Shown: positions 1-8,356, numbered from the stretch's first letter. The stretch: 64,000 nucleotides of DNA from Sulfobacillus thermosulfidooxidans (GCF_001280565.1 NZ_LGRO01000001.1:620001-684000); one strand, 5' to 3'. Notes: a model not told the origin generated them from the sequence alone. Numbers and translations: made by a program.

Positions 1-168
1 CACCCCCTCATCTATACGATCCTCCAAACGGGGGCTGAAATTGGGAGCATTATCACCGTGTTGTTGGTTCTTCCCTTGGTAATTTTTGCGGCAATGCGCC
101 TGTGGAGCGATGGAAGAGAACTGGTTTATTACGTTCTTTACGCACGGTCTCATCCCCCTCACCTCTGA
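1..168 (+). CDS. C-terminal end of a small membrane protein (partial)
   Basis: An open frame enters from the left edge and stops at TGA 166-168. It contains one clear hydrophobic segment (GSIITVLLVLPLVIFAA) followed by a charged tail ending RSHPPHL. The start lies outside the window, so its length and family are unknown. It reads in the same direction as the small genes that follow. Seen: frame and membrane segment. Inferred: a single-pass membrane peptide. I do not recognise it. Confidence 0.45.
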   Translation, partial: HPLIYTILQTGAEIGSIITVLLVLPLVIFAAMRLWSDGRELVYYVLYARSHPPHL

Positions 169-338
169 TGCGCCAGCCATCCGAGGTTCGGTTTTGCGAA
201 TCGGAAACGGGAAGGCCCACTTCACCAGCGCGGGACATCGGCCTCACGATCCAGGGAAATAGCTCTCGGCCCATGACCCTCGCCACGTTATGGGTCGGGG
301 GCGTTTGTGGGCCATGCCCACGCGAAAGGAGGCCACCC

Positions 339-533
339 ATGAATCGCCTATGCCAAGAACCTGACTGTTTCCACCGCGCCGTGGATCGGTGTACGTATTG
401 TGGCAAGCCCCTGTGCTACACGCACGCAATCCGCGTCACGGATTCCTACGAAGGATGGATCACGCTTTGCCGACAGTGCCGGGAGGAAGAAGAACGGGAA
501 CGGGAGCATCAGTATCATAAACCCCTTGGTTAA
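339..533 (+). CDS. Small zinc-binding (B-box/treble-clef-like) protein, 64 aa
   Basis: The ATG at 339 follows GAAAGGAGG with good spacing; a longer in-frame extension upstream has no ribosome site. The protein has a C-x4-C-x7-C-x2-C-x4-C-x2-H pattern (MNRLCQEPDC, CTYCGKPLCYTH) followed by LCRQC and an acidic/Arg-rich tail (REEEEREREH). The spacing resembles small treble-clef/B-box zinc fingers that bind protein or nucleic acid. A similar finger occurs in the 46-residue protein at 16206, so this may be part of the same mobile-element gene stock. Function unknown. Confidence 0.65.
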   Translation: MNRLCQEPDCFHRAVDRCTYCGKPLCYTHAIRVTDSYEGWITLCRQCREEEEREREHQYHKPLG

Positions 534-653
534 CGTGATCGGGCGTTTCTTCAACGTCTATCACGAAGAACGCTCCTCAAAGGTTTTGATGATTTTCATG
601 CAATGCAGGCGATCTGATGATATTGGATACGCCCCAGCATGGGGGTGAAATTC

Positions 654-797
654 ATGAAGTCTGATGTGCAAGCCATTCGGGATACCCTGCAAACTCTGCG
701 ATCCGAAATCAGCGCGATAGACCAGGCCATCACCGAGATGTGGGTGGTGCTCCGAACTCTCGAAGCCGCTCTCGACCGGCTGGCCCAGGAGCCATAA
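654..797 (+). CDS. Small coiled-coil peptide, 47 aa
   Basis: Starts at ATG 654, nine bases after GGGGGTGA, and ends TAA 795-797. The whole peptide is predicted helical with leucines, isoleucines and valines spaced as in a coiled coil (DTLQTLRSEISAIDQAI, LRTLEAALDRLAQEP). No enzyme motif is visible. It is followed 70 bases later by a strong terminator, so it is probably the last gene of the upstream transcript. I do not recognise the family; an oligomerising or partner-binding peptide is possible. Confidence 0.5.
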   Translation: MKSDVQAIRDTLQTLRSEISAIDQAITEMWVVLRTLEAALDRLAQEP

Positions 798-870
798 GGC
801 GGGAAGGGATGGAACTCCGGTTTGTCTCCCCAATGTAGATAGTGGGGAAGGGTCTTGCTGGCATCGATGA

Positions 871-908
871 AAACACCTCACCACGGACTAAGGTGGTGAG
901 GTGTTTCT
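871..908 (+). terminator. Strong intrinsic terminator
   Basis: A perfect 14-bp stem (AAACACCTCACCAC / GTGGTGAGGTGTTT) with a 7-base loop, whose 3' arm runs into TTTCTTT. It closes the transcript of the small genes to its left. The following stretch to 1098 shows no convincing gene; a 61-codon open frame there has no ribosome site and no recognisable content. Confidence 0.85.
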
Positions 909-1098
909 TTGAGGGGAGGAACGAATCGAGAGGTTATTCGGTGCCACTATCCCCTGAGCAACAACGGAAGTCGTGAGCAAACACGAAGTCAGGAATACAA
1001 GGTATTGTCGAGCACAACGAAATTCCAAGTCGAGAAAATTAAGATGTCGAGGGCATCCAACAATTTGGATGTCAAAAACCTAAAGGAGCGATGATGTC

Positions 1099-1422
1099 GT
1101 GGGCAATGCGAATTATGAGGACTATTTTGACAGTCTGTATCAAGTTACTTGCAGAGCCATACAGAACGGGTGGGATACCCTAACGTTTTTAGATGTGGTT
1201 TTCAGTCCAGAAACTCTGGCAGGATTATCGCAAGGCCCCTTGGGAGTGGTGTTGGGAGGAATTGCCCGCATGCGAGATGGAATTATCGCGGATCTCAAAG
1301 GGTTAAAATTAGTGTGGAATAGCGACCTGCGGAACCAGTGGTTCCAATGGTGTGAGAATCACGGATACCTGAAAGATGGCGAAGTCATTTGCCTTTCCCA
1401 AGACAAACCACTTGGCAATTAA
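1099..1422 (+). CDS. Hypothetical protein, 107 aa
   Basis: GTG start at 1099, ten bases after AAAGGAG. The product is mostly soluble with a short hydrophobic stretch in the middle (GPLGVVLGGIA) and a Trp-rich C-terminal half (LRNQWFQWCENHGYLKDG). No signal peptide or catalytic motif is visible. It lies alone between a terminator and the next small gene. I do not recognise it. The base composition is slightly more AT-rich than that of its neighbours. Confidence 0.5.
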   Translation: MGNANYEDYFDSLYQVTCRAIQNGWDTLTFLDVVFSPETLAGLSQGPLGVVLGGIARMRDGIIADLKGLKLVWNSDLRNQWFQWCENHGYLKDGEVICLSQDKPLGN

Positions 1423-1559
1423 GTCCCTGGGGCGGTGATACCCCGCCCCCGGACATGTTGTGAACCCCACACCGACCCAAGCGGGGAGCGTGTCGGGGGA
1501 TCAATCGAGTGTTTGTGTGCCCGGTCATTGTCCATCCCATTGAGAAAGGACCATGCGCC

Positions 1560-1889
1560 ATGTCCCGTAAGCAAAAAGCCCATCTCACCCTGACCCGAAT
1601 GGAAGTGGATGAACTGGTCAGTGCATTACATTTGCGGGCTCTGGATTGGAAAGAGAGCGATGTTACAAAATATGCCGATCTCTTTCGGGCCTTTTTGTCG
1701 TTAGCCGAAAAATCGGCTACGGCGAAATCGCACTTGGATACCAAGCCGGATTGGGTTGATGTGTATTTGGACGATATCTTGTATCCCCTTGATGCTGAAT
1801 CGCTTGAACCCGTTGAGCAGCACTCCATGGGGGCGGAGTGTTCGGATATGGCACCTCACGAACAAGACGTCATCCGCCAAGACCCATAA
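1560..1889 (+). CDS. Hypothetical helical protein, 109 aa
   Basis: The start is placed at ATG 1560, eleven bases after GAGAAAGGA; the frame is open further upstream but without a ribosome site. The N-terminal half (MSRKQKAHLTLTRMEVDELV) is basic and helical, the C-terminal half acidic. There are no membrane segments. A small helical adaptor or regulator is plausible but nothing in the sequence proves it. It precedes the phosphoesterase at 2008 on the same strand. Confidence 0.55.
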   Translation: MSRKQKAHLTLTRMEVDELVSALHLRALDWKESDVTKYADLFRAFLSLAEKSATAKSHLDTKPDWVDVYLDDILYPLDAESLEPVEQHSMGAECSDMAPHEQDVIRQDP

Positions 1890-1918
1890 AGCACATGACA
1901 ACGAGGAGATGTGGAGGA

Positions 1919-2044
1919 ATGGATAACGAAATCAGTCGAGACGTAGCGCAGTCCCGGTGGATTCGATCCCGTCGCACTCGGAAGAGGTCGCAAAAGGAGC
2001 TAGATACATGGCGAGTGTCTTGGTCACTCATAACCATTGCTTAG
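1919..2044 (+). CDS. Possible tiny basic peptide overlapping the next gene, 41 aa
   Basis: ATG 1919 follows GGAGATGTGGAGG and the frame runs to TAG at 2042-2044, overlapping the start of the DHH gene by 37 bases in another frame. The peptide is Arg-rich (RWIRSRRTRKRSQKEL). It could be a short leader peptide that couples translation to the gene at 2008, or just chance. Confidence 0.25.
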   Translation: MDNEISRDVAQSRWIRSRRTRKRSQKELDTWRVSWSLITIA

Positions 2045-2916
2045 ATGGGTGTCTGGCGGCCACGTTGGGCATCGTCGCTGGGGTTGTGGATCAGGTCGAG
2101 TTAGTGGACTATAGCCACAATGATGCCACGGTTCAACGAGTGATTCAGTCCCCCGACGTGGATCGCGTATTTGTGGTGGATATGAGTGTGGGAGAGGCCA
2201 CGGCGCAGGTTCTCGATACCTGGCCCCACGCGGTGGTGGTGTTGGATCATCACCGCACGGCTCTGCCACTCAATCAGTGGGCGTGGGCGACTGTGGATCC
2301 GTCCCGGTGTGGCGCTGCCCTGTTTTTCGAGTATTTGGTGAACCAGGGATGGGGAGACAGGATTCAAGCTCATCGGGATCTCGTGGCCATCGTCAATGAT
2401 TATGACTTGTGGATTCGACGCGATCCCCGATCAGACGACTTGGCGTTGTTGTTGGATGCCTTTGGCCCCCACTGGATGATCGCGGCGTGGAAGGATGCTC
2501 CCGCATTTGTGCAGGCGTTCTGGGGGGATGACCCCGATGCCCTCGCGGGTTCCGCTATGGTGGAGGCATTGCGACAGCAACGTCAAACGTATCTGGAGCG
2601 GTGTGCCGCGACATTGCGCCGGGTATCTGGGGAGAGTGGGGAAACCTTGGTCGTGGTGGTGGCCGAGCGGCATCATTCGGAACTGGGAGAGCTGCTCGCG
2701 CATCGTCCCGGAGTGGATGCGGTGGTCATTCTTGACCCTCTCGCGCGCAAAGTCAGCCTCCGGTCTCGGGGATCATTCGATGTGTCCGCGTTGGCCCAAC
2801 GATTTGGAGGGGGCGGGCATCCGGGAGCGGCGGGCATCCCGCAGTCTCAGACCCCCCGGTTTGTACGGTGGTTGTCGGAGCGCATGGGAGACCCCGAAGG
2901 GGTCGGGTGGCTCTAG
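2008..2916 (+). CDS. DHH/DHHA1 family phosphoesterase (NrnA/c-di-AMP phosphodiesterase-like), 302 aa
   Basis: The start at ATG 2008 follows AAAAGGAG at eight bases. Seen: an N-terminal DHH domain with THNHCLDGCLAA (residues 7-18), an Asp motif VVDMSVG near 57, the signature LDHHRTA near 85 and NDYDLW near 132, all metal-binding positions of the family; then a C-terminal DHHA1 domain ending in RFGGGGHPGAAG near 270. Proteins of this kind cleave short oligonucleotides, pAp or cyclic dinucleotides using Mn2+. Which substrate applies cannot be told from sequence. Length (302) is normal for stand-alone NrnA-type enzymes. It lies away from core genes, so it may act on a nucleotide signal or on DNA/RNA ends belonging to a mobile element. 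Confidence 0.85.
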   Translation: MASVLVTHNHCLDGCLAATLGIVAGVVDQVELVDYSHNDATVQRVIQSPDVDRVFVVDMSVGEATAQVLDTWPHAVVVLDHHRTALPLNQWAWATVDPSRCGAALFFEYLVNQGWGDRIQAHRDLVAIVNDYDLWIRRDPRSDDLALLLDAFGPHWMIAAWKDAPAFVQAFWGDDPDALAGSAMVEALRQQRQTYLERCAATLRRVSGESGETLVVVVAERHHSELGELLAHRPGVDAVVILDPLARKVSLRSRGSFDVSALAQRFGGGGHPGAAGIPQSQTPRFVRWLSERMGDPEGVGWL

Positions 2917-2976
2917 GGATTCCTCGCATGAATGGAACACCTTGGAAACACCAGCGTAAAAAGGAGGTGAGGGCGG

Positions 2977-3441
2977 TTGACGGGATCTTCGGAAGACTTT
3001 CTCATGCGATGGCGGGATTATACCCGTCAAATGGCCGAGGAACCCCTCAATCTCGGCTATACGTTATCGTCAGAAAACGCATTGCGCATGTTGTTACAGG
3101 ATTATTATCCGCAGGTTCTTCGCCAGTTAGATACCATAAAGGAGTCTCCGGACTGCATGGCGAAGGTGTTGTATACGCTGGCACACCTGGATGCGACGTT
3201 TGTCTCAGAACGCCCCGAAATTCTTCAATTTGTTGCCACGTCGTTGACCCACGCCCACCCATTTGTGCAGTACCTCGCCGTGAATGCATTTGAGCAGTGG
3301 CGAGGACAAACGGCCCAATGCGCCCTGTTAACATTCCTTGGCGATGCTCCTCCGTGGCTCACCGAGTACGTGCGACAGGTTTTGTGGGAACTCGAAGAGG
3401 AGATTTCATCCCATGACTCGTCTGATTCGACAAGTATCTGA
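2977..3441 (+). CDS. Hypothetical soluble protein, possible HEAT-like helices, 154 aa
   Basis: TTG start at 2977, six bases after the near-perfect AAGGAGGTGA, which decides this start. The protein is all helical; the section FVQYLAVNAFEQWRGQTAQCALLTFL resembles helical-repeat packing (written here only as a short landmark: VQYLAVNAFEQW). No catalytic motif. Its last 29 bases overlap the membrane-protein gene at 3413, so the two are translationally coupled and probably work together. Family unknown. Confidence 0.6.
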   Translation: MTGSSEDFLMRWRDYTRQMAEEPLNLGYTLSSENALRMLLQDYYPQVLRQLDTIKESPDCMAKVLYTLAHLDATFVSERPEILQFVATSLTHAHPFVQYLAVNAFEQWRGQTAQCALLTFLGDAPPWLTEYVRQVLWELEEEISSHDSSDSTSI

Positions 3442-4066
3442 ACGGGGCTTCACGTATCGTTCCCGGCAATTTTGGTCTGGCGTGTTTGGCCTCAGCGCGT
3501 ATAGTCCATTGTTCGTGATATTGGGCTTCCGGGGGTTTTATTGGCCCTTTCGACTCACACTCACGCCGTCCCATGTGGTTGAGTGGGTCGTTATCGCAGT
3601 AGCTGGGCTCTCGCTGGGAGCTAACGTGTTAGTCCGACAATTGCTGGTATTGACCATCACCTATCGCCACGGCTTGCTTAGAGTTCCCATCTCGGCAGTC
3701 TCGCCAAGTTATTCCACGATGACCACGTATCTTATCAGTTATGTATTGCCGCTGATGCTCTTTCCGGCTCATACGTGGAGCGAAGTGGGGGCTTGGGTAT
3801 TGAGTCTCGGGATCGTGGGGACGCTGGGCCTGACGACATCGGTGCGGTATGTCAATCTGCCCCTGATGCTGATGGGCTTTCGGTTCTATGAGGCGCGGGT
3901 GAATGATCAAGAGGTTGTGTTGCTTACAAAAACCTTGCCGCCCATCCCCGATGCAGGCGTCCACGTGGTTTATCGCATTGCCGGGCACAACGTGTTGGTG
4001 AGCGGAGAGGGTCAATTAACAAAAAGGGTATCGGAGGAAGAAAAAGCGATGCCAAAACTGCCTTAA
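3413..4066 (+). CDS. Hypothetical membrane protein with about four helices, 217 aa
   Basis: ATG 3413 lies inside the end of the preceding gene and follows GAAGAGGAG. Hydrophobic segments occur around residues 20-40, 55-78, 105-125 and 128-150, followed by a soluble C-terminal part of about 60 residues rich in beta-type residues (VVYRIAGHNVLVSGEGQL). No transporter signature is seen. The tight coupling with the helical soluble protein suggests a two-component unit. Not recognised. Confidence 0.6.
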   Translation: MTRLIRQVSERGFTYRSRQFWSGVFGLSAYSPLFVILGFRGFYWPFRLTLTPSHVVEWVVIAVAGLSLGANVLVRQLLVLTITYRHGLLRVPISAVSPSYSTMTTYLISYVLPLMLFPAHTWSEVGAWVLSLGIVGTLGLTTSVRYVNLPLMLMGFRFYEARVNDQEVVLLTKTLPPIPDAGVHVVYRIAGHNVLVSGEGQLTKRVSEEEKAMPKLP

Positions 4067-4164
4067 ATGGGATAGGATCGGGGCAATACTGCACCAGGCA
4101 AAGGGATCCATGTCCCAAATCACTCTCATCTCAGCGGCGCAGACGCCCTTCGCACACGTCGCCA

Positions 4165-4725
4165 TTACCGTTTTGCCCGATACCGTGCAACTTTTTGACG
4201 GTTACCGCAGGTTGCCATGTCACACCAGCGGCGGTGGCCGCCACGAGATGTATCAACAAAATAGCGAATGCACTCATCATGTTCGCATTGACGTATCCGC
4301 TCAAGGGGGTAATGTCGCAGCGTTTCTGCAAGGCTGTGACTAATACGCCACAAAATTTGCTCCGAACGCCCCACGCCCGTGATTATTTCGTGGAGTTGGT
4401 CGTGATCCTTTATGATGTAAGCCGTAAGATGGAGGTTTTGCATCCATTGATTCCAACGGTCTAACACGGTCCCCAAAGATACGGGATCATGGACGGTGGA
4501 CGCTACGTCAAGACAAATGTCCCGCAATTCGCGAAGACGGCCCAGCCAGTGTTCGGAAAACACAGCATCATCAGTGGCGAGGACAGGCAGCATGTCCGGA
4601 AAATGTCGTTGAAGCCACTCTTGCGCACGATCCATGGTTTGTAAGTCATCAACCTCATGCCCGTTGTGCAGGTACCGCGTATTAACTAAATCCGTCCATA
4701 ACGTGAAAGATTTGTCACGATCCAT
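4165..4725 (-). CDS. CGNR zinc-finger transcriptional regulator (ABATE domain), 186 aa
   Basis: Seen: a C-terminal finger C-x4-C-x3-F-x-D-x-SR-x2-H-RRWC-x3-TCGNRQKVARYR, the hallmark of the CGNR family, after an N-terminal all-helical ABATE-like domain beginning DLVNTRYL. Members are thought to be stress- or ligand-responsive regulators. The start is set at the ATG at 4725, nine bases after AAGGGGGA; an in-frame extension to 4779 has no ribosome site. The gene is divergent from the biosynthetic cluster starting at 4845. TGTAACC repeats lie in the shared intergenic DNA, so it most likely controls that cluster and perhaps itself (inference). Confidence 0.85.
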   Translation of the reverse strand: MDRDKSFTLWTDLVNTRYLHNGHEVDDLQTMDRAQEWLQRHFPDMLPVLATDDAVFSEHWLGRLRELRDICLDVASTVHDPVSLGTVLDRWNQWMQNLHLTAYIIKDHDQLHEIITGVGRSEQILWRISHSLAETLRHYPLERIRQCEHDECIRYFVDTSRGGHRRWCDMATCGNRQKVARYRAKR

Positions 4726-4745
4726 TAGCATCACTCCCCCTTCAC

Positions 4746-4825
4746 TGTAACCGGTAAAATGATCATTTACAAGTGTCATTTTTTTCTTATAATGTAACCT
4801 ATAAAAAGCTAAAATAATGGTTACA
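4746..4825. promoter_or_regulatory. Three TGTAACC half-sites (candidate operator)
   Basis: TGTAACC occurs at 4746-4752 and 4793-4799, and as its reverse complement GGTTACA at 4819-4825. The last two form an inverted repeat with a 19-base spacer, sitting on the -10 box and transcript start of the rightward promoter. The first lies in the leader of the regulator gene. The arrangement fits autoregulation and control of the cluster by the adjacent CGNR protein, but binding is inferred. Confidence 0.5.
4766..4793 (+). promoter_or_regulatory. Sigma-A-type promoter of the biosynthetic cluster
   Basis: TTTACA (4766-4771), 16-base spacer, TATAAT (4788-4793). Predicted start of transcription is near 4800, giving a leader of about 45 bases before the GTG at 4845. 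It faces the cluster and overlaps the TGTAACC repeats. Confidence 0.6.
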
Positions 4826-4844
4826 CACTGAAAGGGGGATAAGG

Positions 4845-5888
4845 GTGATTCGCGACACGGATGTCATCACGATGGATGGAGCAATGCCCTTAAACGAGCT
4901 TGTGACGCGGCTATTGCAATACGAGATCGAGGTGTATCGCTTGTGCGATACGAATGCCCGAATTCGGAAAGTCTTAGGGGATACGGTCGATCGCGTCATT
5001 CGGGATTACCAACAGGGAGACCCCAGCGCTCATCGTGAATTACACCAAACACTGGCCGCTATTTATAGTGTGCATTTTGCCACGCCACTCACCAAGAACG
5101 TCAACAACCAGTGGGATCCCGATATCGTCCGTATCCAGCGGAGGTTGGAAGACGCTTGGGAGATGTATGAGCAAAGCCGGATCCCACATTTAGATATTCC
5201 ACAGGATCCCCGCAAGTTTATTGCGTGGTTTAAAGAGTTGGTTTTAAGTCATCCGGCGACCGATCACGCTCTCTATCATTACCTGCAAGATTCTGCAACG
5301 CGCACCCAAGTGGCGCATTTTTTCGTACAAGAAACCACAATTGATACGCGTTTTGATGACTTGGTCGCTTTGGCGCAAGTGGGGATGGACGGCCCGCCCA
5401 AAATGGAACTGGGTCAAAATTATTGGGACGAAATGGGCAACGGGAATCCAGCCCTCGTGCATACCACTATGTTCAATCAGCTTTTGGAAGAGTTGGCAGT
5501 GCAGCCTGGCGACGATATCCCGGTCTTGAGTGAAGCGTTGGCATGCGGTAATGTTCTGTCTTTTACCATCTTGCATCGCCGTAATGCGTGGAAGGGATTG
5601 GGGGCGTTGGGCGTGTTAGAAATGATTTCGCCTCAGCGCTTTCGTCGGCTAGTCAAGGGTTTTGGCCGGATCGGACTGTCGTCACGAGCACAACAATACC
5701 ATGCGCTTCATGTGTCCATTGATGCCCGGCATGGTCATGGATGGTTACACCGAGCGATCCGTCCGTTAATCGAACAGGATCCGTCTATTGCAAGGGATAT
5801 CGTGTACGGCGGGTTTTATCGGTTAAATACCTCTCTAGATTATGTCGAGCACCTCACGGCCCTTTATACGAGCGGGGCCATTCAATAG
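4845..5888 (+). CDS. Iron-containing redox enzyme (haem-oxygenase-like diiron oxidase/oxygenase), 347 aa
   Basis: GTG start at 4845 after AAAGGGGGA. The C-terminal two thirds is all helical and carries DEMGNGNPALVHTTMF (about residues 194-209), the E-x-G-x-G-x5-H-x3-F signature of the iron-redox branch of haem-oxygenase-like proteins, plus a later HVSIDARHGHGW motif with D/H ligands near 288-296. Known members use a diiron centre for N-oxygenation, desaturation, C-C cleavage or cyclisation of amino acids. Here it is the first gene of a cluster with an argininosuccinate-synthase-like ligase and a permease, which fits oxidative tailoring of an amino acid. Exact chemistry unknown. Confidence 0.75.
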   Translation: MIRDTDVITMDGAMPLNELVTRLLQYEIEVYRLCDTNARIRKVLGDTVDRVIRDYQQGDPSAHRELHQTLAAIYSVHFATPLTKNVNNQWDPDIVRIQRRLEDAWEMYEQSRIPHLDIPQDPRKFIAWFKELVLSHPATDHALYHYLQDSATRTQVAHFFVQETTIDTRFDDLVALAQVGMDGPPKMELGQNYWDEMGNGNPALVHTTMFNQLLEELAVQPGDDIPVLSEALACGNVLSFTILHRRNAWKGLGALGVLEMISPQRFRRLVKGFGRIGLSSRAQQYHALHVSIDARHGHGWLHRAIRPLIEQDPSIARDIVYGGFYRLNTSLDYVEHLTALYTSGAIQ

Positions 5889-5900
5889 GAGGTGAACTGT

Positions 5901-7037
5901 ATGCCATGGGAGACGACATCTGATTTAGTCCCGGTCAATCCCCCTGTTGCTGACGGGGCGGTCATCCTGTTTTCCGGCGGCACGGATTCGATGGTGTGCG
6001 CTGTTCTCGCCCAAATGCAATGGGGTAACAATGTCACGTTGCTGACCATTGACATCGGAATGAGCGCAACCGATCGGCAAAAGGCGCTGACACGGGCCCA
6101 GGAACTCGGTTTGCAGCACGTGCTCTGGGATGGGCGCGATGCATTTGTTGATGAGTACCTCACAGTCGCCATTCATATGAATGCTGACTATCAAGGATTC
6201 CCATTAGGGACCCCACTGGCCCGCGCATTAATGTTCGCGACATCGCGGCGGTACCTGCTCGGTAGGCGTCGGGTCCTCATTATCGGATCGACGCGGCGGC
6301 AAAACACCCGGATTCGGGCGGATTTAGCATTTAGCGATGATCCTCATACGGTTGTTTGGACGCCGATTGCTGACGCGCTCATGACGCGGTCAGATAAAGT
6401 GCGATATTTAATGGAACACGGAATCACCATTCACCACGAGGACCATTTTTCAACAGACGAGAATATATGGACGCGAGTCATTGAGTCGCACGCCATGAAT
6501 GATTTGAGCCGCGATCCCGATGAGCGGTGCTTCTCGTGGACCCGCCCATTGTCCAAAACACCCGACAAACCGGAGTCCTTAATGATTGAATTCGAACAGG
6601 GATTGCCCGTGGCGCTAAATCAGGAGCGCATGCCGTTACGCACAATCATTGAGACGTTGAACACGGTCGGCGGCGTGCATGGAATCGGGCGCCGGATAAC
6701 GATCGAGGACACGTTATTAGGCGATAAGATCCGCACTTGCTATGAAGCTCCGGCGGCCACCGTCATTCAAGTTACTCACCGTCATCTAGAATCCTTAGTG
6801 TTGACCAAACACGAGCGTGATGAAAAGTCCCAGTGGGATCGGGCATGGGCCGAGCTGGTATACGCCGGAGCCTGGAATTCGCCCCGTGCGCGGGACCTCG
6901 TTACGGGCGCCTGGCCGATCCGTTATCGGATCAATGGCCAATTACGCGTGGAGTTATTCAAGGGTCATGTTTTGATTGTCGGCGGCGAAGTGCCTGACAG
7001 CCGCATAATTCCGGTCGAACGAGCCGGCCTGTATTAA
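5901..7037 (+). CDS. Argininosuccinate-synthase-like ATP-dependent ligase, 378 aa
   Basis: ATG 5901 follows TAGGAGGTG at six bases. Seen: the ATP pyrophosphatase loop FSGGTDSMVCA (about residues 23-33), PLGTPLARALMF matching the PLGT-x-LARP motif of ArgG, and HGIGRRITIEDTLLGDK with YEAPAATVIQ in the C-terminal half, equivalent to the NGVGR and YETP motifs. ArgG joins citrulline and aspartate through an adenylated ureido group. The canonical TGKGNDQVRFE citrulline-binding motif is replaced by STRRQNTRIRADLAF, so the substrate is probably not simply citrulline. The protein is a little shorter than typical ArgG. No argH neighbour is present, arguing against ordinary arginine synthesis. Confidence 0.8.
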   Translation: MPWETTSDLVPVNPPVADGAVILFSGGTDSMVCAVLAQMQWGNNVTLLTIDIGMSATDRQKALTRAQELGLQHVLWDGRDAFVDEYLTVAIHMNADYQGFPLGTPLARALMFATSRRYLLGRRRVLIIGSTRRQNTRIRADLAFSDDPHTVVWTPIADALMTRSDKVRYLMEHGITIHHEDHFSTDENIWTRVIESHAMNDLSRDPDERCFSWTRPLSKTPDKPESLMIEFEQGLPVALNQERMPLRTIIETLNTVGGVHGIGRRITIEDTLLGDKIRTCYEAPAATVIQVTHRHLESLVLTKHERDEKSQWDRAWAELVYAGAWNSPRARDLVTGAWPIRYRINGQLRVELFKGHVLIVGGEVPDSRIIPVERAGLY

Positions 7038-7052
7038 CCGAAGGAGGACTTC

Positions 7053-8312
7053 ATGCTGAAAAAAACGGTCACCATCCGTGATGCGGTCGCGCTGACGATC
7101 GGTTCGGTCTTAGGATCAGGATTATTGTTATTGCCCGGCCTTACCTATCACCAAGTCGGGTCCGGCGGTGCATTATTGGCATGGCTCATTATGGGGCTAC
7201 TGGCGATTCCGTTTATCTTGATTTTTTCGAACCTCACCCATCGTCACCCGGACGCCAGCGGTATTGCTGGGTACGTTGCGCAAGCCTTTGGGCCTCGGTG
7301 GTCCCGGGGCGTGACGTATGTGTTAGCCGGGACTTTTCCGGTGGGCATTCCGGCCTTATCGTTGATTGGTGCCAATTATGTGGCGTATGCGCTGCGGCTG
7401 AACCATTGGGCAACCATGGCACTGGGATACGGGATTGTCTTGTTGGCGGTGGGCACGAATTGGTTGGGAGTGAAAGCTGGCACGCGCCTGCAAAACCTAA
7501 CGGTCGCCACGCTAACCGTTCTGCTGGCTGTCACGGTTTTGTTGGCCCTGCCACATGCGCAGCTGACACATATCCGCTGGCATGTGGCCGGGTATCCGTT
7601 GTGGCAAGCCATGGCCTTGATTTTTTGGGCGTATTTGGGCTGGGAGAACATGTCGTTTACGGCGGAAGAATTCCATAATCCTCGGCGAGACTTTCGCTTG
7701 AGTTTGTTTCTTGGATTTATTGTGATTTTGGTGTTGTATTTAGGGATTACCTTTACCGTGGTAACAATTTTGCCCCAAACCGCATCCGTGACGGCCCAAG
7801 CCCCGATCGCCGGGATGATTAGTCGGGTTATGGGGGGGATTGGCGGCCAGGCCGTGGCAGTTTTAGCCTTCTTAATTACCCTTATCAATGCCAACGCCTG
7901 GGTCTGGGGCGGCTCACGCCTGTATTACAGCGCGGGGCGCGATCGGGTGTTGCCGGCTTATTTGAGCTGGGTGGATGCATCCTCGGGAGCGCCGCGTTCC
8001 GCATTAGGAACCTTGTTAGTCTTGTATACCCTCAATTACGTGGGAATGGCGTTGTGGCACTATTCCATTACGACCCTGATCCTCATTTTCAGCCAGAACT
8101 TCTTGGTTCTCTATTTACTCAGCATTCTTGCATATATCAAGGTGAATACCGCGTGGAGCCTGCGACTGCTAGGGATCGTGACCTTAATGATTACGGCAGT
8201 GTTTATGGCGGTGTTTACGTGGATGCTGCTATATCCTCTCGCGTTGCTCAGTTTAGCGTGGTTGGTCCCTCAACAACGTCGTCAGCCGGTGGCGGCTGAA
8301 CCGAAGCCGTAA
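7053..8312 (+). CDS. APC-superfamily amino-acid permease/exporter, 419 aa
   Basis: ATG 7053 follows GAAGGAGGA. The product has about 12 hydrophobic helices and begins with the APC pattern TIRDAVALTIGSVLGSGLLLLPG (landmark: GSVLGSGLLLLPG), the unwound substrate-binding turn of helix 1. Overall it resembles the YjeH/neutral-amino-acid exporter branch. Fifteen bases separate it from the ligase gene, so it is in the same operon. In this setting it most likely imports a precursor or exports the amino-acid-like product; direction cannot be read from sequence. Confidence 0.85.
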   Translation: MLKKTVTIRDAVALTIGSVLGSGLLLLPGLTYHQVGSGGALLAWLIMGLLAIPFILIFSNLTHRHPDASGIAGYVAQAFGPRWSRGVTYVLAGTFPVGIPALSLIGANYVAYALRLNHWATMALGYGIVLLAVGTNWLGVKAGTRLQNLTVATLTVLLAVTVLLALPHAQLTHIRWHVAGYPLWQAMALIFWAYLGWENMSFTAEEFHNPRRDFRLSLFLGFIVILVLYLGITFTVVTILPQTASVTAQAPIAGMISRVMGGIGGQAVAVLAFLITLINANAWVWGGSRLYYSAGRDRVLPAYLSWVDASSGAPRSALGTLLVLYTLNYVGMALWHYSITTLILIFSQNFLVLYLLSILAYIKVNTAWSLRLLGIVTLMITAVFMAVFTWMLLYPLALLSLAWLVPQQRRQPVAAEPKP

Positions 8313-8356
8313 CGGCGAAGAGTTCAGCTCGCGTGTACGAAGGGAGGTGGTCGGTC

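Noticed and set aside
102-338. N-terminal extension of the small zinc protein
   Set aside because: In-frame but without a ribosome site; overlaps the preceding gene end and has no domain-like content.
909-1094. 61-codon frame after the first terminator
   Set aside because: No recognisable content and no convincing ribosome site.
1945-1985. tRNA-like string GTAGCGCAGTC ... GGATTCGATCCC
   Set aside because: Arms cannot be paired into a cloverleaf, and it lies within a ribosome-site-bearing leader of the next gene.
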